A stretch of 64,000 nucleotides of DNA from Gordonibacter urolithinfaciens (GCF_900199375.1 NZ_LT900217.1:2294001-2358000); one strand, 5' to 3'; counted from the first letter of the stretch, positions 50,946 to 60,799 are shown. The notes: a model not told the origin generated them from the letters alone. Program-made: numbers and translations.

Positions 50946-52420
50946 GCACGTCCGTGCTTCCCGGGGAACGTCCTGACCGTCTGGAGGAGGAGTGCGCCGT
51001 GTTCGGCGTGTTCGCCCCCGGCGAGGATGTGGCCCGCATGGTCTGCTTCGGGCTGCAGGCGTTGCAGCACCGCGGCCAGGAGAGCGCCGGCATTGCCGTG
51101 GGCGACGGCGAGACCGTGGTGGCGGCGAAGGATCTGGGCCTGGTGACGCAGGTGTTCGACGAGGCTACCCTCGCGGCGCTCGAGGGCTTCGTGGCCGTGG
51201 GGCATGCCCGTTACTCCACGAGCGGCGGTGCCGCGTCGTGGGAGGCTGCCCAGCCGCACATCTCGGCCATCGACGACGTGCTCATCGCGCTGGCGCACAA
51301 CGGCACGCTCGTGAACACGAGCCGCCTGCGCGCCCGCCTCGTGGACGAGGGCGTGCAGTTCCGCTCGAACACCGACAGCGAGGTGGCCGCGAAGGCCATC
51401 GGCCAGGTGACGCAGGCCACGCACCATCTTCGCAGCGGCATCCGCCGCGCCATGGAGGACCTGTCGGGCGCCTACGCCATGGTGCTGGCCAGCCCCGACT
51501 CGCTCTACGCGTTCCGCGACCCGAACGGCATCCGCCCGCTGTGCATCGGCGAGCTGCCGGGCGGACGCGGCTGGGTGGTGTCCAGCGAGACGTGCGGGCT
51601 GGACATCGTGGGCGCGCGCTACGTGCGCGACGTCGCCCCGGGCGAGATCGTGCGTTTCAACGATGACGGCATGCACGCCGAGCAGGGCGTTCCCGCAGGC
51701 AGGCAGGCCGCGTGCATCTTCGAGTACGTGTACTTCGCCCGCCCCGACAGCGTGATCGACGGGCAGAGCGTGTACCAGGCCCGCCGCAGCATGGGGCGCA
51801 TCCTGGCGCAGGAGGCGCCCGTGGAGGCCGACCTCGTGCTGGGCGTGCCCGACTCGGGCGTGCCGCCGGCGCTCGGGTTCGCGGCCGAGAGCGGCATCCC
51901 GTATGCCGACGGCATCGTGAAGAACCGCTACGTGGGCCGCACGTTCATCGAGCCCACCCAGGCCATGCGGCAGCTGGGCATTCGCCTGAAGCTGAACCCG
52001 CTGCGCTCGGTGATCGAGGGGCAGCGCCTCGTGGTCATCGACGACAGCATCGTGCGCGGCAACACTTCCAAGAAGCTCGTGCAGATGCTGCGCGACGCGG
52101 GCGCGGCCGAGGTGCACCTGCGCATCGTGAGCCCGGAGGTCAGGTGGCCGTGCTTCTACGGCATCGACACCGACACGCGCGACCAGCTTATCGCGGCGAA
52201 CATGACGCTTGACGAGATGAACGCGTGGATCGGCTCGGACTCGCTGGCGTTCATCTCGCTCGCGGGCCTGCGCGCCGCCGTGCCCGATGCGCGGTGCCAG
52301 GGCTTCTGCGATGCCTGCTTCACGGGCGATTACCCGGTGGAGATTCCCTCCTCCGTGGCGAAGAAGAGCTTCATGACGAAGAAGGATTTCGAGGACATTT
52401 ACGCCGAAGGCGACCAGTAG
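50942..52420 (+). CDS. purF: Amidophosphoribosyltransferase
   Basis: This 492-residue enzyme makes phosphoribosylamine from PRPP and glutamine, the first committed purine step. The glutaminase nucleophile is Cys18 (LEEECAVFGVF) after a short propeptide; the domain runs to about 240. The PRPP loop VVIDDSIVRGNTSKK (near 363) lies in the phosphoribosyltransferase domain. C-terminal cysteines (CFYGID, CQGFCDACF) fit the 4Fe-4S type enzyme. GTG 50942 overlaps the sortase stop (GTGA). Confidence 0.96.
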   Translation: MSTSVLPGERPDRLEEECAVFGVFAPGEDVARMVCFGLQALQHRGQESAGIAVGDGETVVAAKDLGLVTQVFDEATLAALEGFVAVGHARYSTSGGAASWEAAQPHISAIDDVLIALAHNGTLVNTSRLRARLVDEGVQFRSNTDSEVAAKAIGQVTQATHHLRSGIRRAMEDLSGAYAMVLASPDSLYAFRDPNGIRPLCIGELPGGRGWVVSSETCGLDIVGARYVRDVAPGEIVRFNDDGMHAEQGVPAGRQAACIFEYVYFARPDSVIDGQSVYQARRSMGRILAQEAPVEADLVLGVPDSGVPPALGFAAESGIPYADGIVKNRYVGRTFIEPTQAMRQLGIRLKLNPLRSVIEGQRLVVIDDSIVRGNTSKKLVQMLRDAGAAEVHLRIVSPEVRWPCFYGIDTDTRDQLIAANMTLDEMNAWIGSDSLAFISLAGLRAAVPDARCQGFCDACFTGDYPVEIPSSVAKKSFMTKKDFEDIYAEGDQ

Positions 52421-52449
52421 GGGACCACGATCAAGCAAGGAGCGTTACC

Positions 52450-53607
52450 ATGACCGAGAGAATAACCGTGAGCGCCGCCGGATCCGACGACGCCCCCGCG
52501 ATGCCCAGCTGGATGGACGAGGAGGCCACGACCTACGCGCAGGCGGGCGTGGACACGGCCGAGGGCGCGCGTGCCGTGGACGCCATCAAGGGCGTTGTGC
52601 ACGACACGTACCGGCCCGAGGTGGTGGGCGACATCGGCGGTTTCGGCGGGCTGTTCTCCATCGCGGCGGCCAAGGACATGGACGACCCGCTGCTGGTGAG
52701 CGGAACCGACGGCGTGGGCACGAAGCTCAAGGTGGCCCAGCTGGCCGGCAAGCATGACACGGTGGGCATCGACCTCGTGGCCATGTGCGCGAACGACATA
52801 CTGGCCACGGGCGCCGAGCCGCTGTTCTTCCTCGATTATGTGGCCATCGGCAAGCTCAAGGCCGAGAATGTGGCCGAGATCGTGGCGGGCATCGGCGAGG
52901 GCTGCAAGCAGGCCGGCTGCGCGCTCATCGGCGGCGAGATGGCCGAGCACCCCGGCGTCATGGATCCGGACGACTACGACCTGTCCGGTTTCTGCGTGGG
53001 CGTGGTCGACCGCGCGAAGATGCTCGATCCGGCGGCTGTTCGCGAGGGCGACGTGCTGATAGGCCTCGCGTCGAGCGGCCTGCACTCCAACGGCTACTCG
53101 CTGGCCCGCAAGGTATGCGTAGAGGGCAAGACCCACTACGAGCTGCGCATCGAGCGCGAGGAGCTGGACGGCGCGAGCCTGCAGGATGCCCTGCTCACGC
53201 CCACGCGCATCTACGTGAAGCCCGTGCGTGCCGTGTTGGACGCATGCCCCGGCGCCGTGCGTGCGCTCGCGCACATCACGGGCGGCGGCATCTCCGAGAA
53301 CCTGGACCGCGCGCTGTCGAAGAGCGTGGACGCCGAGGTGGACCTGGGTACCTGGCCCGTGCCGCCCATCGCGAGGTTCGTATGCGGCGCCGCGCACCTC
53401 GACGAGGCGGAGGCGCTGAAGACGTTCAACATGGGCCTGGGCATGGTCTTGATCGTCGATCCCGAGCGCGCCGGCGAGGTGGAGGCCGCCCTGGCCGAGG
53501 CTGGCGAGGCCACGTACCGCGTGGGCCGCATCGTGGCCGGCGAAGGCGAGGTCCGCTACGCGAACGACGGCGAGCTCTACGGGTACGACGCCGGCGCGGA
53601 GGCGTAG
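52450..53607 (+). CDS. purM: Phosphoribosylformylglycinamidine cyclo-ligase
   Basis: This 385-residue enzyme closes the imidazole ring to make AIR in purine synthesis. Conserved features are TTYAQAGVD, the GTDGVGTKLKVA loop near 87, CANDILATGAEPLFFLDY near 117, GGEMAEHPG near 163 and HITGGGISENL near 280. An N-terminal extension of about 20 residues precedes the family start. ATG 52450 follows AAGGAG. It lies between purF and purN. Confidence 0.97.
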   Translation: MTERITVSAAGSDDAPAMPSWMDEEATTYAQAGVDTAEGARAVDAIKGVVHDTYRPEVVGDIGGFGGLFSIAAAKDMDDPLLVSGTDGVGTKLKVAQLAGKHDTVGIDLVAMCANDILATGAEPLFFLDYVAIGKLKAENVAEIVAGIGEGCKQAGCALIGGEMAEHPGVMDPDDYDLSGFCVGVVDRAKMLDPAAVREGDVLIGLASSGLHSNGYSLARKVCVEGKTHYELRIEREELDGASLQDALLTPTRIYVKPVRAVLDACPGAVRALAHITGGGISENLDRALSKSVDAEVDLGTWPVPPIARFVCGAAHLDEAEALKTFNMGLGMVLIVDPERAGEVEAALAEAGEATYRVGRIVAGEGEVRYANDGELYGYDAGAEA

Positions 53608-53611
53608 GGTC

Positions 53612-54229
53612 ATGGCCGAACCGCTTAAAATCGGGGTGCTGCTCTCCGGGAGCGGCACGAACCTGCAGGCCATCATCGACGCGGCGGGCGAGGGGCTGCC
53701 GGTGGAGATCGTGCGGGTGGTGTCGTCGCGACCGGACGCATACGGCATTGAGCGCGCGAAGGCGGCAGGCATCCCCGTGACTGTCCTCAACCGCGATGCG
53801 TACGCCGACCCGGAGGCGGCCGATGCGTGCATCGTGGCTGAACTGCGCGAGGCGGGGGCGGAATACGTGGTCATGGCGGGCTACATGCGCAAGGTGACGC
53901 CGGTCATGCTCGACGCGTTCCCCGACCGCGTGCTCAACCTGCATCCGGCGCTGCTGCCGTCCTTCAAGGGCGCACATGCCATCGCCGACGCGTTCGGCGC
54001 GGGCGTGAAGGTGACGGGTATCACCGTGCACTTCGCCAACGAGGACTACGACAAGGGCCCTATCGTGGCGCAGCGTGCCGTGGAGGTGCGCGAGGACGAC
54101 ACGCTGGAGGCGCTCGAGGCGCGCATCCATGAGGCCGAGCACGCGCTGTACCCCGAGGTGCTGCGCCTCGTGGCCGAGGGCCGCGTGAGCGTGGGCGAGG
54201 ATCGCAAAGTGCATATCGCCCCTGCCTGA
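53612..54229 (+). CDS. purN: Phosphoribosylglycinamide formyltransferase
   Basis: This 205-residue enzyme transfers a formyl group from 10-formyl-THF to GAR. It has the GSGTNLQAIIDA phosphate loop near 13 and catalytic Asn and His in LNLHPALLPSFKGAHA (near 108-122), plus VTGITVHFANEDYDKGPIVAQ (near 132-150) with the catalytic Asp. It follows purM by four bases. Confidence 0.97.
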   Translation: MAEPLKIGVLLSGSGTNLQAIIDAAGEGLPVEIVRVVSSRPDAYGIERAKAAGIPVTVLNRDAYADPEAADACIVAELREAGAEYVVMAGYMRKVTPVMLDAFPDRVLNLHPALLPSFKGAHAIADAFGAGVKVTGITVHFANEDYDKGPIVAQRAVEVREDDTLEALEARIHEAEHALYPEVLRLVAEGRVSVGEDRKVHIAPA

Positions 54230-54371
54230 CGTTCGCTTTCCCGGTCCGGTCGTGCGAAAGGCGCGCCTGACGTGCAGGGCCCCTCTTTCGGCGCGCGGGG
54301 AGGGGCGTGCGTATTCGGCCGTGTCCAGCGCGCAGCTCGCAACTGCTTGTCGACCGTAAGGAGCCCTGCCC

Positions 54372-55361
54372 ATGAACAAGGAAACGCTGCAAAGCATCGT
54401 CGACGACCTGATGGCGGGGCGTACGCCCCGGCTCTCGCCCGAGGATTTCCCCTGCTTCTCGCCCGAGGCCCTCGAGGGCAACCAGCATGTGGATCCATCG
54501 TACCTTGACGTGGTCGCCGCGAGCTTGACTGCGGCCGACGTCCCCACGTTCGAGCGTGCCCTACGGGCGATGGACGAGGGCGACCTCGCCTGGCTCGGCT
54601 TCAAGGTGGTCTACGACGCCGCCGAGGCGCAGCGCAACACCGACAACGAGGTGACGAAGAAGTACGGCGACGCGGGCTCCGCCGACGGCGAGCCGCTCGT
54701 GTTCTTCTGCAACGACGCCAAGGGGATCGCAGCCTCGCGGCCGTTCAGCCCGCGCGACACGTTCCAGATGAAGGACGCCACGCGCGGCCCCTCGATGCAC
54801 AACGAGCAGTTCGAAGGCCTCACCTGGCTCTCCGTGCCGTTGTTCGACCAGGTGCAGGTGTGGCTGCTGGGTGCGTCGGACGCCGCGAGCGAGGTGGCGG
54901 CGCTCGCCGACCACGTGGGCTTCGCCGTGACCGCGGTGGACTACGACGAGGCGTATCTGAACGAGGCGCGCTTCCCCCGCGCCCGGCGAATCGTGCTGCC
55001 CGGCGGCAACTTCGACGCGCTCGGCGAGCTGGACTGCGCGCCCGAGGATTACGTGTGCGTGCTCACGCGCGGCCACATGTTCGACCCTGAAGGTTGCGTG
55101 TGGGCCACCGGGCATCATGCGCACTACGTGGGCATGATGGGCTGCGCCGGCAAGAACGACCGCGTGCACGAGCTGGTGCTGGCGGCCGGCGCCACCGAGG
55201 AGGATTGGGCGCGCGTCAAGCGCCCCATCGGCTTGAAGTTCGGCGCGAAGACGCCTGCCGAGCTGGCCATCGCCATCGTCGCCGAGCTCGTGGACGTGCG
55301 CTACCGACAGCGGTACAGCGACGAGGCGCGCGAGCGCCACGAGAAGAGTCTGGGCCGCTGA
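54372..55361 (+). CDS. XdhC/CoxI-family protein
   Basis: This 329-residue protein has an N-terminal XdhC domain and a C-terminal Rossmann-like domain: QVWLLGASDAASEVAALADHVGFAVTAVD near 165-190, CVLTRGHMFDPEGCVWA near 227-243 and YVGMMGCAGKNDRV near 251-264 (the family's YIGMIGSxxK motif). XdhC proteins insert or sulphurate the molybdenum cofactor of xanthine dehydrogenase-type enzymes. No such enzyme is adjacent, but the purine genes on both sides make a purine hydroxylase client plausible. Ribosome site TAAGGAG (54356-54362). Confidence 0.85.
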   Translation: MNKETLQSIVDDLMAGRTPRLSPEDFPCFSPEALEGNQHVDPSYLDVVAASLTAADVPTFERALRAMDEGDLAWLGFKVVYDAAEAQRNTDNEVTKKYGDAGSADGEPLVFFCNDAKGIAASRPFSPRDTFQMKDATRGPSMHNEQFEGLTWLSVPLFDQVQVWLLGASDAASEVAALADHVGFAVTAVDYDEAYLNEARFPRARRIVLPGGNFDALGELDCAPEDYVCVLTRGHMFDPEGCVWATGHHAHYVGMMGCAGKNDRVHELVLAAGATEEDWARVKRPIGLKFGAKTPAELAIAIVAELVDVRYRQRYSDEARERHEKSLGR

Positions 55362-55429
55362 GGCTCGCCTTCTCCAGATGCGGTGCGCTCGGGAGGCTGC
55401 CGCTCGCCCCGAGCGCGCGAACAATCCTG

Positions 55430-55590
55430 TTTCGTGGCAGAAATCGACGTTAGTTGATCATCTGCGGGCGCCTTCGTTAGCTGGTGACGAAGGCGCCCGT
55501 CTGTTTCGCCTGGTCATCATCGAGTGTCTTTTCGCACCCGTCCGATGGCCCTGTTTCGATGATCAACTATCGTCGATTTCTGCCACGAGA
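55430..55590. repeat. Large inverted repeat with nested terminator before purH
   Basis: Arms of 33 bases (55430-55462 and 55558-55590) pair at 31 positions around 95 bases. The arm includes GTGGCAGAAATCGACG and AGTTGATCATC. The interior holds a perfect 12-base hairpin (55466-55477 with 55487-55498). The element fills most of the gap between the XdhC gene and purH. Confidence 0.85.
55466..55498 (+). terminator. Hairpin within the inverted repeat
   Basis: GGGCGCCTTCGT pairs exactly with ACGAAGGCGCCC across a nine-base loop, followed by GTCTGTTTCG. It probably ends the XdhC transcript. Confidence 0.65.
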
Positions 55591-55803
55591 GGGCGGTTCT
55601 CGCGCGCGGAGAGACGCTCGCGACGGACGGAGGCGCGCGCCGCTCCAAGGCTCCGCGTTCGCCGCGCCGCCTCCGTGCGTTTTGGCTGCTTCTGGCGATG
55701 CTGTGCGCGTAGGGCGCCGTTCGGCTGCTATCATTGTTGCCGTATCGTTGCCGCCGGACCTGCGGAGAGGCGGCACCACCCAACAGAAAGGATGTAAGAC
55801 CAT

Positions 55804-57378
55804 ATGAGCGATCCTAAGATCAAGCGCGTGCTCGTGTCCGTGACGGACAAGACGGGCGTCGCGGACTTCGCCCGCGCGCTCGTGGACGAGTTCGGGGCGG
55901 AGATCATCTCCACCGGCGGCACGGCCCGCGCCCTCAAGGACGCCGGCGTGCCGGTCACGCCCATCGACGACGTGACGCAGTTCCCCGAGATGATGGACGG
56001 CCGCGTGAAGACGCTGCACCCGCGCGTGCACGGCGGCCTGCTGGCCAAGCGCGACAACGAGGCCCACATGGCCCAGGCGGCCGAGCACGGCATCGAGATG
56101 ATCGACATGGTGGTGGTGAACCTCTACGCCTTCGAGAAGACGGTGGCCGGCGGGGCCGACTTCGGCACCTGCATCGAGAACATCGACATCGGCGGCCCGT
56201 CCATGCTGCGCTCCGCCGCGAAGAACTTCGAGAGCGTGGCCGTGGTCACGCGCCCCGAGAGCTACGACGCCATCCTGGCCGAGATGCGTGCCAACGGCGG
56301 CGCCACGACGCGCGACACGCGCGCCAAGCTCGCGCTCGACGTGTTCCAGACCACGGCGGCCTACGACGGCGCCATCGCCGCGTGGATGGGCGCCCAGCTG
56401 GAGGGCGAGGGCGACGCGAAGTTCCCGGCCGAACGCTGCCTGCGCCTGCAGAAGGTGCAGGACCTGCGCTACGGCGAGAACCCGCATCAGGGCGCCGCGT
56501 TCTACCGCCGCGACGGCTACGCGAACGCCGAGCACTCGCTCGCGCATGCCAAGCAGCACCAGGGCAAGGAGCTGTCGTACAACAACTACCTCGACCTCGA
56601 CGCCGCCTGGACGGCCGTGCGTGAGTTCGACGGGCCGGCCTGCGTCATCGTGAAGCACCTCACGCCCTGCGGCGTGTGCCAGGACGACGACCTCGTGGCC
56701 GCCTACCAGCGCGCGCACGCGTGCGACCCGGTGAGCGCCTACGGCGGCGTCATGGCGTTCAACCGCCCCGTGACGAGCGACATCGTGGTGGCCATCTTCG
56801 ACAACAAGCAGTTCGTGGAGGCCATCATCGCGCCCGAGTTCGCGGGCGACGCGCTGGACATGTACAGCGCCAAGAAGAACGCGCGCCTGCTGTCCACGGG
56901 CGGCGTGAACCCGGCCGGCGGGGAAGTGGAGTACCGTGCCGTGGAGGGCGGCCTACTCTGCCAGGACTCCGATGCCGTGGCGGAGGATCCCGCGACGTTC
57001 ACGGTGCCCACGAAGCGCCAGCCCACCGAGGACGAGCTCGCCGAGCTCTTGTTCGCGTGGAAGGTGTGCAAGTCCGTCAAGTCCAACGCCATCGCCATCA
57101 CGAAGGATCACGCCACCATCGGCGTGGGCGGCGGCCAGCCGAACCGCGTGAACTCCGCGCGCATCGCCGTGGAGCAGGCGGGCGACGCCGCGCAGGGCGC
57201 CGTGGCGGCGTCCGACGCGTTCTTCCCGTTCCGCGACGGCCTCGACGCGCTGGCTGAAGCCGGCGTCACGGCCGTCATCGAGCCGGGCGGCTCCATCCGC
57301 GACGAGGAAGTGATCGCCGCCGCCGACGAGCACGGCATCGCCCTCGTGTTCACCGGGCATCGCCACTTCCGGCACTAG
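55804..57378 (+). CDS. purH: Bifunctional AICAR formyltransferase / IMP cyclohydrolase
   Basis: This 524-residue enzyme performs the last two steps to IMP. The N-terminal cyclohydrolase domain (1-200) has [14 protein letters not shown] and [15 protein letters not shown]; the transformylase domain has the catalytic KHLTPCGV (near 283-290) and [17 protein letters not shown] near 440. It is 440 bases downstream of the XdhC gene with its own leader (AGAAAGGA), so it is likely expressed apart from purFMN. Confidence 0.97.
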   Translation: MSDPKIKRVLVSVTDKTGVADFARALVDEFGAEIISTGGTARALKDAGVPVTPIDDVTQFPEMMDGRVKTLHPRVHGGLLAKRDNEAHMAQAAEHGIEMIDMVVVNLYAFEKTVAGGADFGTCIENIDIGGPSMLRSAAKNFESVAVVTRPESYDAILAEMRANGGATTRDTRAKLALDVFQTTAAYDGAIAAWMGAQLEGEGDAKFPAERCLRLQKVQDLRYGENPHQGAAFYRRDGYANAEHSLAHAKQHQGKELSYNNYLDLDAAWTAVREFDGPACVIVKHLTPCGVCQDDDLVAAYQRAHACDPVSAYGGVMAFNRPVTSDIVVAIFDNKQFVEAIIAPEFAGDALDMYSAKKNARLLSTGGVNPAGGEVEYRAVEGGLLCQDSDAVAEDPATFTVPTKRQPTEDELAELLFAWKVCKSVKSNAIAITKDHATIGVGGGQPNRVNSARIAVEQAGDAAQGAVAASDAFFPFRDGLDALAEAGVTAVIEPGGSIRDEEVIAAADEHGIALVFTGHRHFRH

Positions 57379-57422
57379 CGCCTTTTCATGCGGCCTCCCG
57401 GCCGTCGAAACGCTCGAAAACG

Positions 57423-57450
57423 AAGGGACGCCCGCAAGGACGTCCCTTTT
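57423..57450. terminator. Terminator between purH and the convergent MoxR gene
   Basis: AAGGGACG (57423-57430) and CGTCCCTT (57441-57448) pair around ten bases, followed by TTCG. Confidence 0.7.
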
Positions 57451-57501
57451 CGATGGGTGAGGAAGGCGCCTCGTCGCGCGATGGCGGCCGGCCGCCGGGT
57501 G

Positions 57502-59013
57502 CTACTCGTCTTCCGTCAAATCCAAACGGTTGATGCGGTCGATCAGATCGGAGCCGCGCTCGTAGAACAGCAGGTCCTCGTTGTGGGCGAAGTAGCGCTC
57601 GCAGCCGTGGTCGTTGATGAAGGACATGCCGTAGCGGTTGACGGACAGGTCGGTGACGAGCAACAGCATCTCCTGGCCGCCGCCGAACGCGTCCTCGACG
57701 AACCGGAAAGCGCTGTCGAGCGCGCTCGAGGTGTCTGCGATGCGCGCGTCGAGCGCGTTGACCTGCTCGGCGAACAGCTCCTTGACGCGCGAGAACGGCA
57801 CGCCGCCGCCCGCCGCGTCGCAGCGCAGCGCGCGGTCGACCAGCGCGAGCGTGCGCTCGTACGCCACGTACTTCTCGTCCGACAGCAGCCCCGCCTTGCG
57901 CTCGGTGGTCAGCCGCGCTTGCAGCGAGGCGGCTTCCTCGCGCAGCAGGGGCAGCGCGTTCGCGTCGTCGCCTTCGAGGTCATCGCGCAGCGCGGCAAGC
58001 CTGCCGTGCATGAACTCCACGGCGCGCTCCTCCAGCACGGCGTCGCGCAGGCGGCTGCCGAGGGCGTCGGTGATGAGGCCCATGAGCGAGACGCGCTCGT
58101 CGAAGGCGGCCTCGCGGGCGCGGTCGAGCACGCCCGGCTCGGCCTCGCCGGCCAGGATGCGGTCGATCTGGTAGTCGGCGCGGTACTTCGTGAACAGGTC
58201 GTAGTACACGCTGAAGCGTTTCGCGATTTCGGCGTTCTGCACGTATTGGCCGATCAGCAGCTCGTCAACGGGGATGCCCCGTTCCTCGTACAGCTTCATC
58301 ATGGCCGACAGGTCGTCCCAGCCGCGCGCGGTGACGAACGACTTGCCGTCCACGGTGGTCTCCACGCGGTAGAAGTGGTCGCGTTCGATGTCGAGGTAGG
58401 TGAGCACGGCGGGATGCACGCCTGTCTCCACGGCGAAGTCGCGCCAGGCGGCGAAGTCGGGCTCCACGTCGATGCGCTTGAGGCGGTCCCATGTGGCGAT
58501 GTCGAAATCGTGCGCCGTGCGGTTGTACTCGGGCGGGTTGCCGGCCGTCACCACGATCCAGCCGTCCGGCACGCGATGGCGTCCGAAGATCTTGTACTGC
58601 AAAAACTGCAGCATCGCGGGCGTCAGCGTTTCCGACACGCAGTTGATCTCGTCGAGGAACAGGATGCCTTCGCGCTTGCCGGTGGCCTCCATGGAATCGT
58701 ACACGGCGGCGATGATCTCGCTCATCGTGTACTCGGACACGTCGTACTCCACGCCGTCGTAGGTCTTCTTCGCGATGAAGGGCAGGCCGAGCGCGCTTTG
58801 GCGCGTGTGGTGCGTCATCGAGTACGACACGAACCCCACGTCGAGATCCTGCGCGATCTGCTCCATGATGGCCGTCTTGCCGATGCCGGGCGCGCCCAGC
58901 AGGAACACGGGGCGCTGTCGCTCGGTGGGGAGGCGGTAGTTGCCGAACTCGTCCTTCGAGAAGTAGGCGACCATCGCGTTTTTGATCTGCTGCTTGGCTT
59001 GCTGGATGTCCAT
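57502..59013 (-). CDS. MoxR-type AAA ATPase
   Basis: This 503-residue ATPase has Walker A GAPGIGKT (near 38-45), Walker B ILFLDEINCV (near 117) and sensor 1 VTAGNPPEY (near 158), followed by the arginine-rich lid and a long helical C-terminal region (about 270-503) beyond the usual length. It is the first half of a MoxR/VWA pair with the upstream gene at 59125-60675. Such pairs act as chaperones that remodel or insert metal cofactors in enzymes. ATG 59013 has AAGAGGAA upstream. Confidence 0.88.
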   Translation of the reverse strand: MDIQQAKQQIKNAMVAYFSKDEFGNYRLPTERQRPVFLLGAPGIGKTAIMEQIAQDLDVGFVSYSMTHHTRQSALGLPFIAKKTYDGVEYDVSEYTMSEIIAAVYDSMEATGKREGILFLDEINCVSETLTPAMLQFLQYKIFGRHRVPDGWIVVTAGNPPEYNRTAHDFDIATWDRLKRIDVEPDFAAWRDFAVETGVHPAVLTYLDIERDHFYRVETTVDGKSFVTARGWDDLSAMMKLYEERGIPVDELLIGQYVQNAEIAKRFSVYYDLFTKYRADYQIDRILAGEAEPGVLDRAREAAFDERVSLMGLITDALGSRLRDAVLEERAVEFMHGRLAALRDDLEGDDANALPLLREEAASLQARLTTERKAGLLSDEKYVAYERTLALVDRALRCDAAGGGVPFSRVKELFAEQVNALDARIADTSSALDSAFRFVEDAFGGGQEMLLLVTDLSVNRYGMSFINDHGCERYFAHNEDLLFYERGSDLIDRINRLDLTEDE

Positions 59014-59046
59014 GGTTCCTCTTCTCGTTCGCGGTTCGGGGGCTTT

Positions 59047-59129
59047 CGTAGGGCAAGGGCTCTGCCCTTGCCGCTGGACCTGCATTGATCGTTCCGGCTG
59101 GGCGGCAAGGGCAGAGCCCTTGCCCTACG
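59047..59129. repeat. Perfect 28-bp inverted repeat (BIME-like)
   Basis: Arms 59047-59074 and 59102-59129 are exact reverse complements, and each arm is itself nearly palindromic (GGGCAAGGGCTCTGCCCTTGC). The right arm runs into the stop codon of the VWA gene. It lies in the 111-base gap between the VWA and MoxR genes and resembles bacterial interspersed mosaic elements. A diverged copy is at 37735-37762. Confidence 0.85.
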
Positions 59130-60675
59130 GGGCTCCCGGGGACGCTTCTTCCATCATGACGGTTTCGTCGAGCTCCACCTTCATGGCCCACGCGGGAACG
59201 TGCGGGCTGGCGGCGGCGGATGCGTCGTCGACGAAGACGAACGCGGTATCGTAGTCGGGTTTGCGGGCCGGGTAAGTGCCCTGGCCGTCGGTGAAGTAGA
59301 TGAGGCCGCCCAGGTTCGTGAGGTCGCCGCGCTCCACGGCGTCGTCGACGTAGGCGAACACGGGGCGGAAGTCGGTGCCACCCAGCCCCTTGATCTCGAG
59401 ATCGTCCAGGTAGTCGTCCAGATCGCGCAGGTTCGCGATGCGGGCGACGTCCGTGACGGCGGCGTCGCACTGCACGATGAGCACGTTCATGTCGGCGAAG
59501 AAGCTCGTTTCCTGCTCGAGGATGGCGTACGTCTTCTCGATGAAGCGGCGCACGAGCCCGTCCTTCGTCGATGCCGAGGTGTCGATGGCGATGACGAAGT
59601 CGCGGATGCGCTTCTCCTCCACGTACTCGAGCGGCTCGATGAGCGGCAGGTTTCCGTAGCGCTCCAAGCCGTAGCAGTAGTAGACGTAGTCGAACTCGTC
59701 GTCGTTCACGCGGATCTGCTCAGCGCAGCGGGCGAACTTGCGCAGGAATTCGCGGTAGTCCTGCTTCTCGCGCGTGACCGCGCGCAGGTTCATGGCGAGG
59801 TTCGCGCCTTTGACGCCCCAGAGCTTGGCGTAGGCGTCCAGCTGCACGCCCATCTCGAGCGCGGCGTTCTTCCATTGCTCGCGCGAGCGGTCGAGGTTCA
59901 CGGTGTCGGCGAACCGCTCGCCCACGGAGGGCTTGGCGTTCTCGGGCGCTTCCTTCTGCGTTATGTCGTCCGGGTCCATGCCGCGGTGCGAGGCGTGGCT
60001 GCGCTTGGCGCTGGCGGCGTCCGGCGGCAGCTCGGCGTCGGTGCCGCTCTCGGCGGGCCCGGATGCGGGCGCCGTGGACGAGCCGTCCTCCTGCTCCTCG
60101 GCGCGCCGACCCTCCTCGGTGACGTCGCCCTCGCCCTCGGCGGCCATCAGGCGGTACCAGGGATCGTGGTCGTCCACGTAGAAGGGAGCGCGCAGCTCGG
60201 CCAGCTCGGAGGCGTCCAGGCCCTCGTCCTGCAAGTAGCGGTACACCGTCTCGGCGGTGGCCAGCGGCAATGCCGCGTCGATGCGGGCGCGCGCGGCCTG
60301 CTGCCGCGCGGCGCGCGCGGTGCGGGTGGCGGGCAGGTCGAGCTCGGCGATGGTGCGCTCCGCGACGATGTCGCAGGCCGCGTCCCAGCGCGCTGCGTCG
60401 ACATGCGGCCCGGGATAGAGGTGGAGGAACACGTTGTGCAGCACGATGTGAAGGTAGGCGCGGGTGAGCTCGGCCGGCTCGGCGGCGTAGAGGCGCGCGA
60501 GCGCGGCGGGATCGTAGCGGAGGCGCGCGCCGTCGGTGGCGAGCGTGGAGCCCGCGACGGGGAAGGGATGCAGGCGCGCGAACGCGGCGTTCATGAAGCG
60601 CAGGTTCACGAGCAGTGCGTTTTTCGCGAGGTCGAGGGCTTGGCGGGCAAGCGGCTCGGCAGCATCGGACGCCAT
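59125..60675 (-). CDS. VWA-domain protein, DUF2201-like
   Basis: This 516-residue cytoplasmic protein has an N-terminal DUF2201/metallopeptidase-like region (1-180; YLHIVLHNVFLHLYPG near 75-90 carries several histidines), an acidic linker (about 185-255) and a C-terminal von Willebrand A-like domain with MIDAS motif DTSAS near 365 (FVIAIDTSAST) and GGTDF near 440. It is the partner of the MoxR ATPase downstream. AAGGAGG lies before ATG 60675. The stop codon falls inside the inverted repeat at 59102-59129. Confidence 0.83.
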   Translation of the reverse strand: MASDAAEPLARQALDLAKNALLVNLRFMNAAFARLHPFPVAGSTLATDGARLRYDPAALARLYAAEPAELTRAYLHIVLHNVFLHLYPGPHVDAARWDAACDIVAERTIAELDLPATRTARAARQQAARARIDAALPLATAETVYRYLQDEGLDASELAELRAPFYVDDHDPWYRLMAAEGEGDVTEEGRRAEEQEDGSSTAPASGPAESGTDAELPPDAASAKRSHASHRGMDPDDITQKEAPENAKPSVGERFADTVNLDRSREQWKNAALEMGVQLDAYAKLWGVKGANLAMNLRAVTREKQDYREFLRKFARCAEQIRVNDDEFDYVYYCYGLERYGNLPLIEPLEYVEEKRIRDFVIAIDTSASTKDGLVRRFIEKTYAILEQETSFFADMNVLIVQCDAAVTDVARIANLRDLDDYLDDLEIKGLGGTDFRPVFAYVDDAVERGDLTNLGGLIYFTDGQGTYPARKPDYDTAFVFVDDASAAASPHVPAWAMKVELDETVMMEEASPGAP

Positions 60676-60777
60676 GGGGCCTCCTTCGACGGGCGTTTCG
60701 TGCGGCGGCGGGCGGCATGCTCGTTGCCTGTGCGCGCGGCGCGCGTCGGCTTGACGCTTGCCATCGCCACCACGGGC

Positions 60778-60786
60778 AGTGTAGCA
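60778..60786 (-). promoter_or_regulatory. Extended -10 for the VWA-MoxR operon
   Basis: The minus strand reads TGCTACACT, an extended -10 about 100 bases before the VWA start. Confidence 0.4.
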
Positions 60787-60799
60787 TGGGGGAAGCGGG

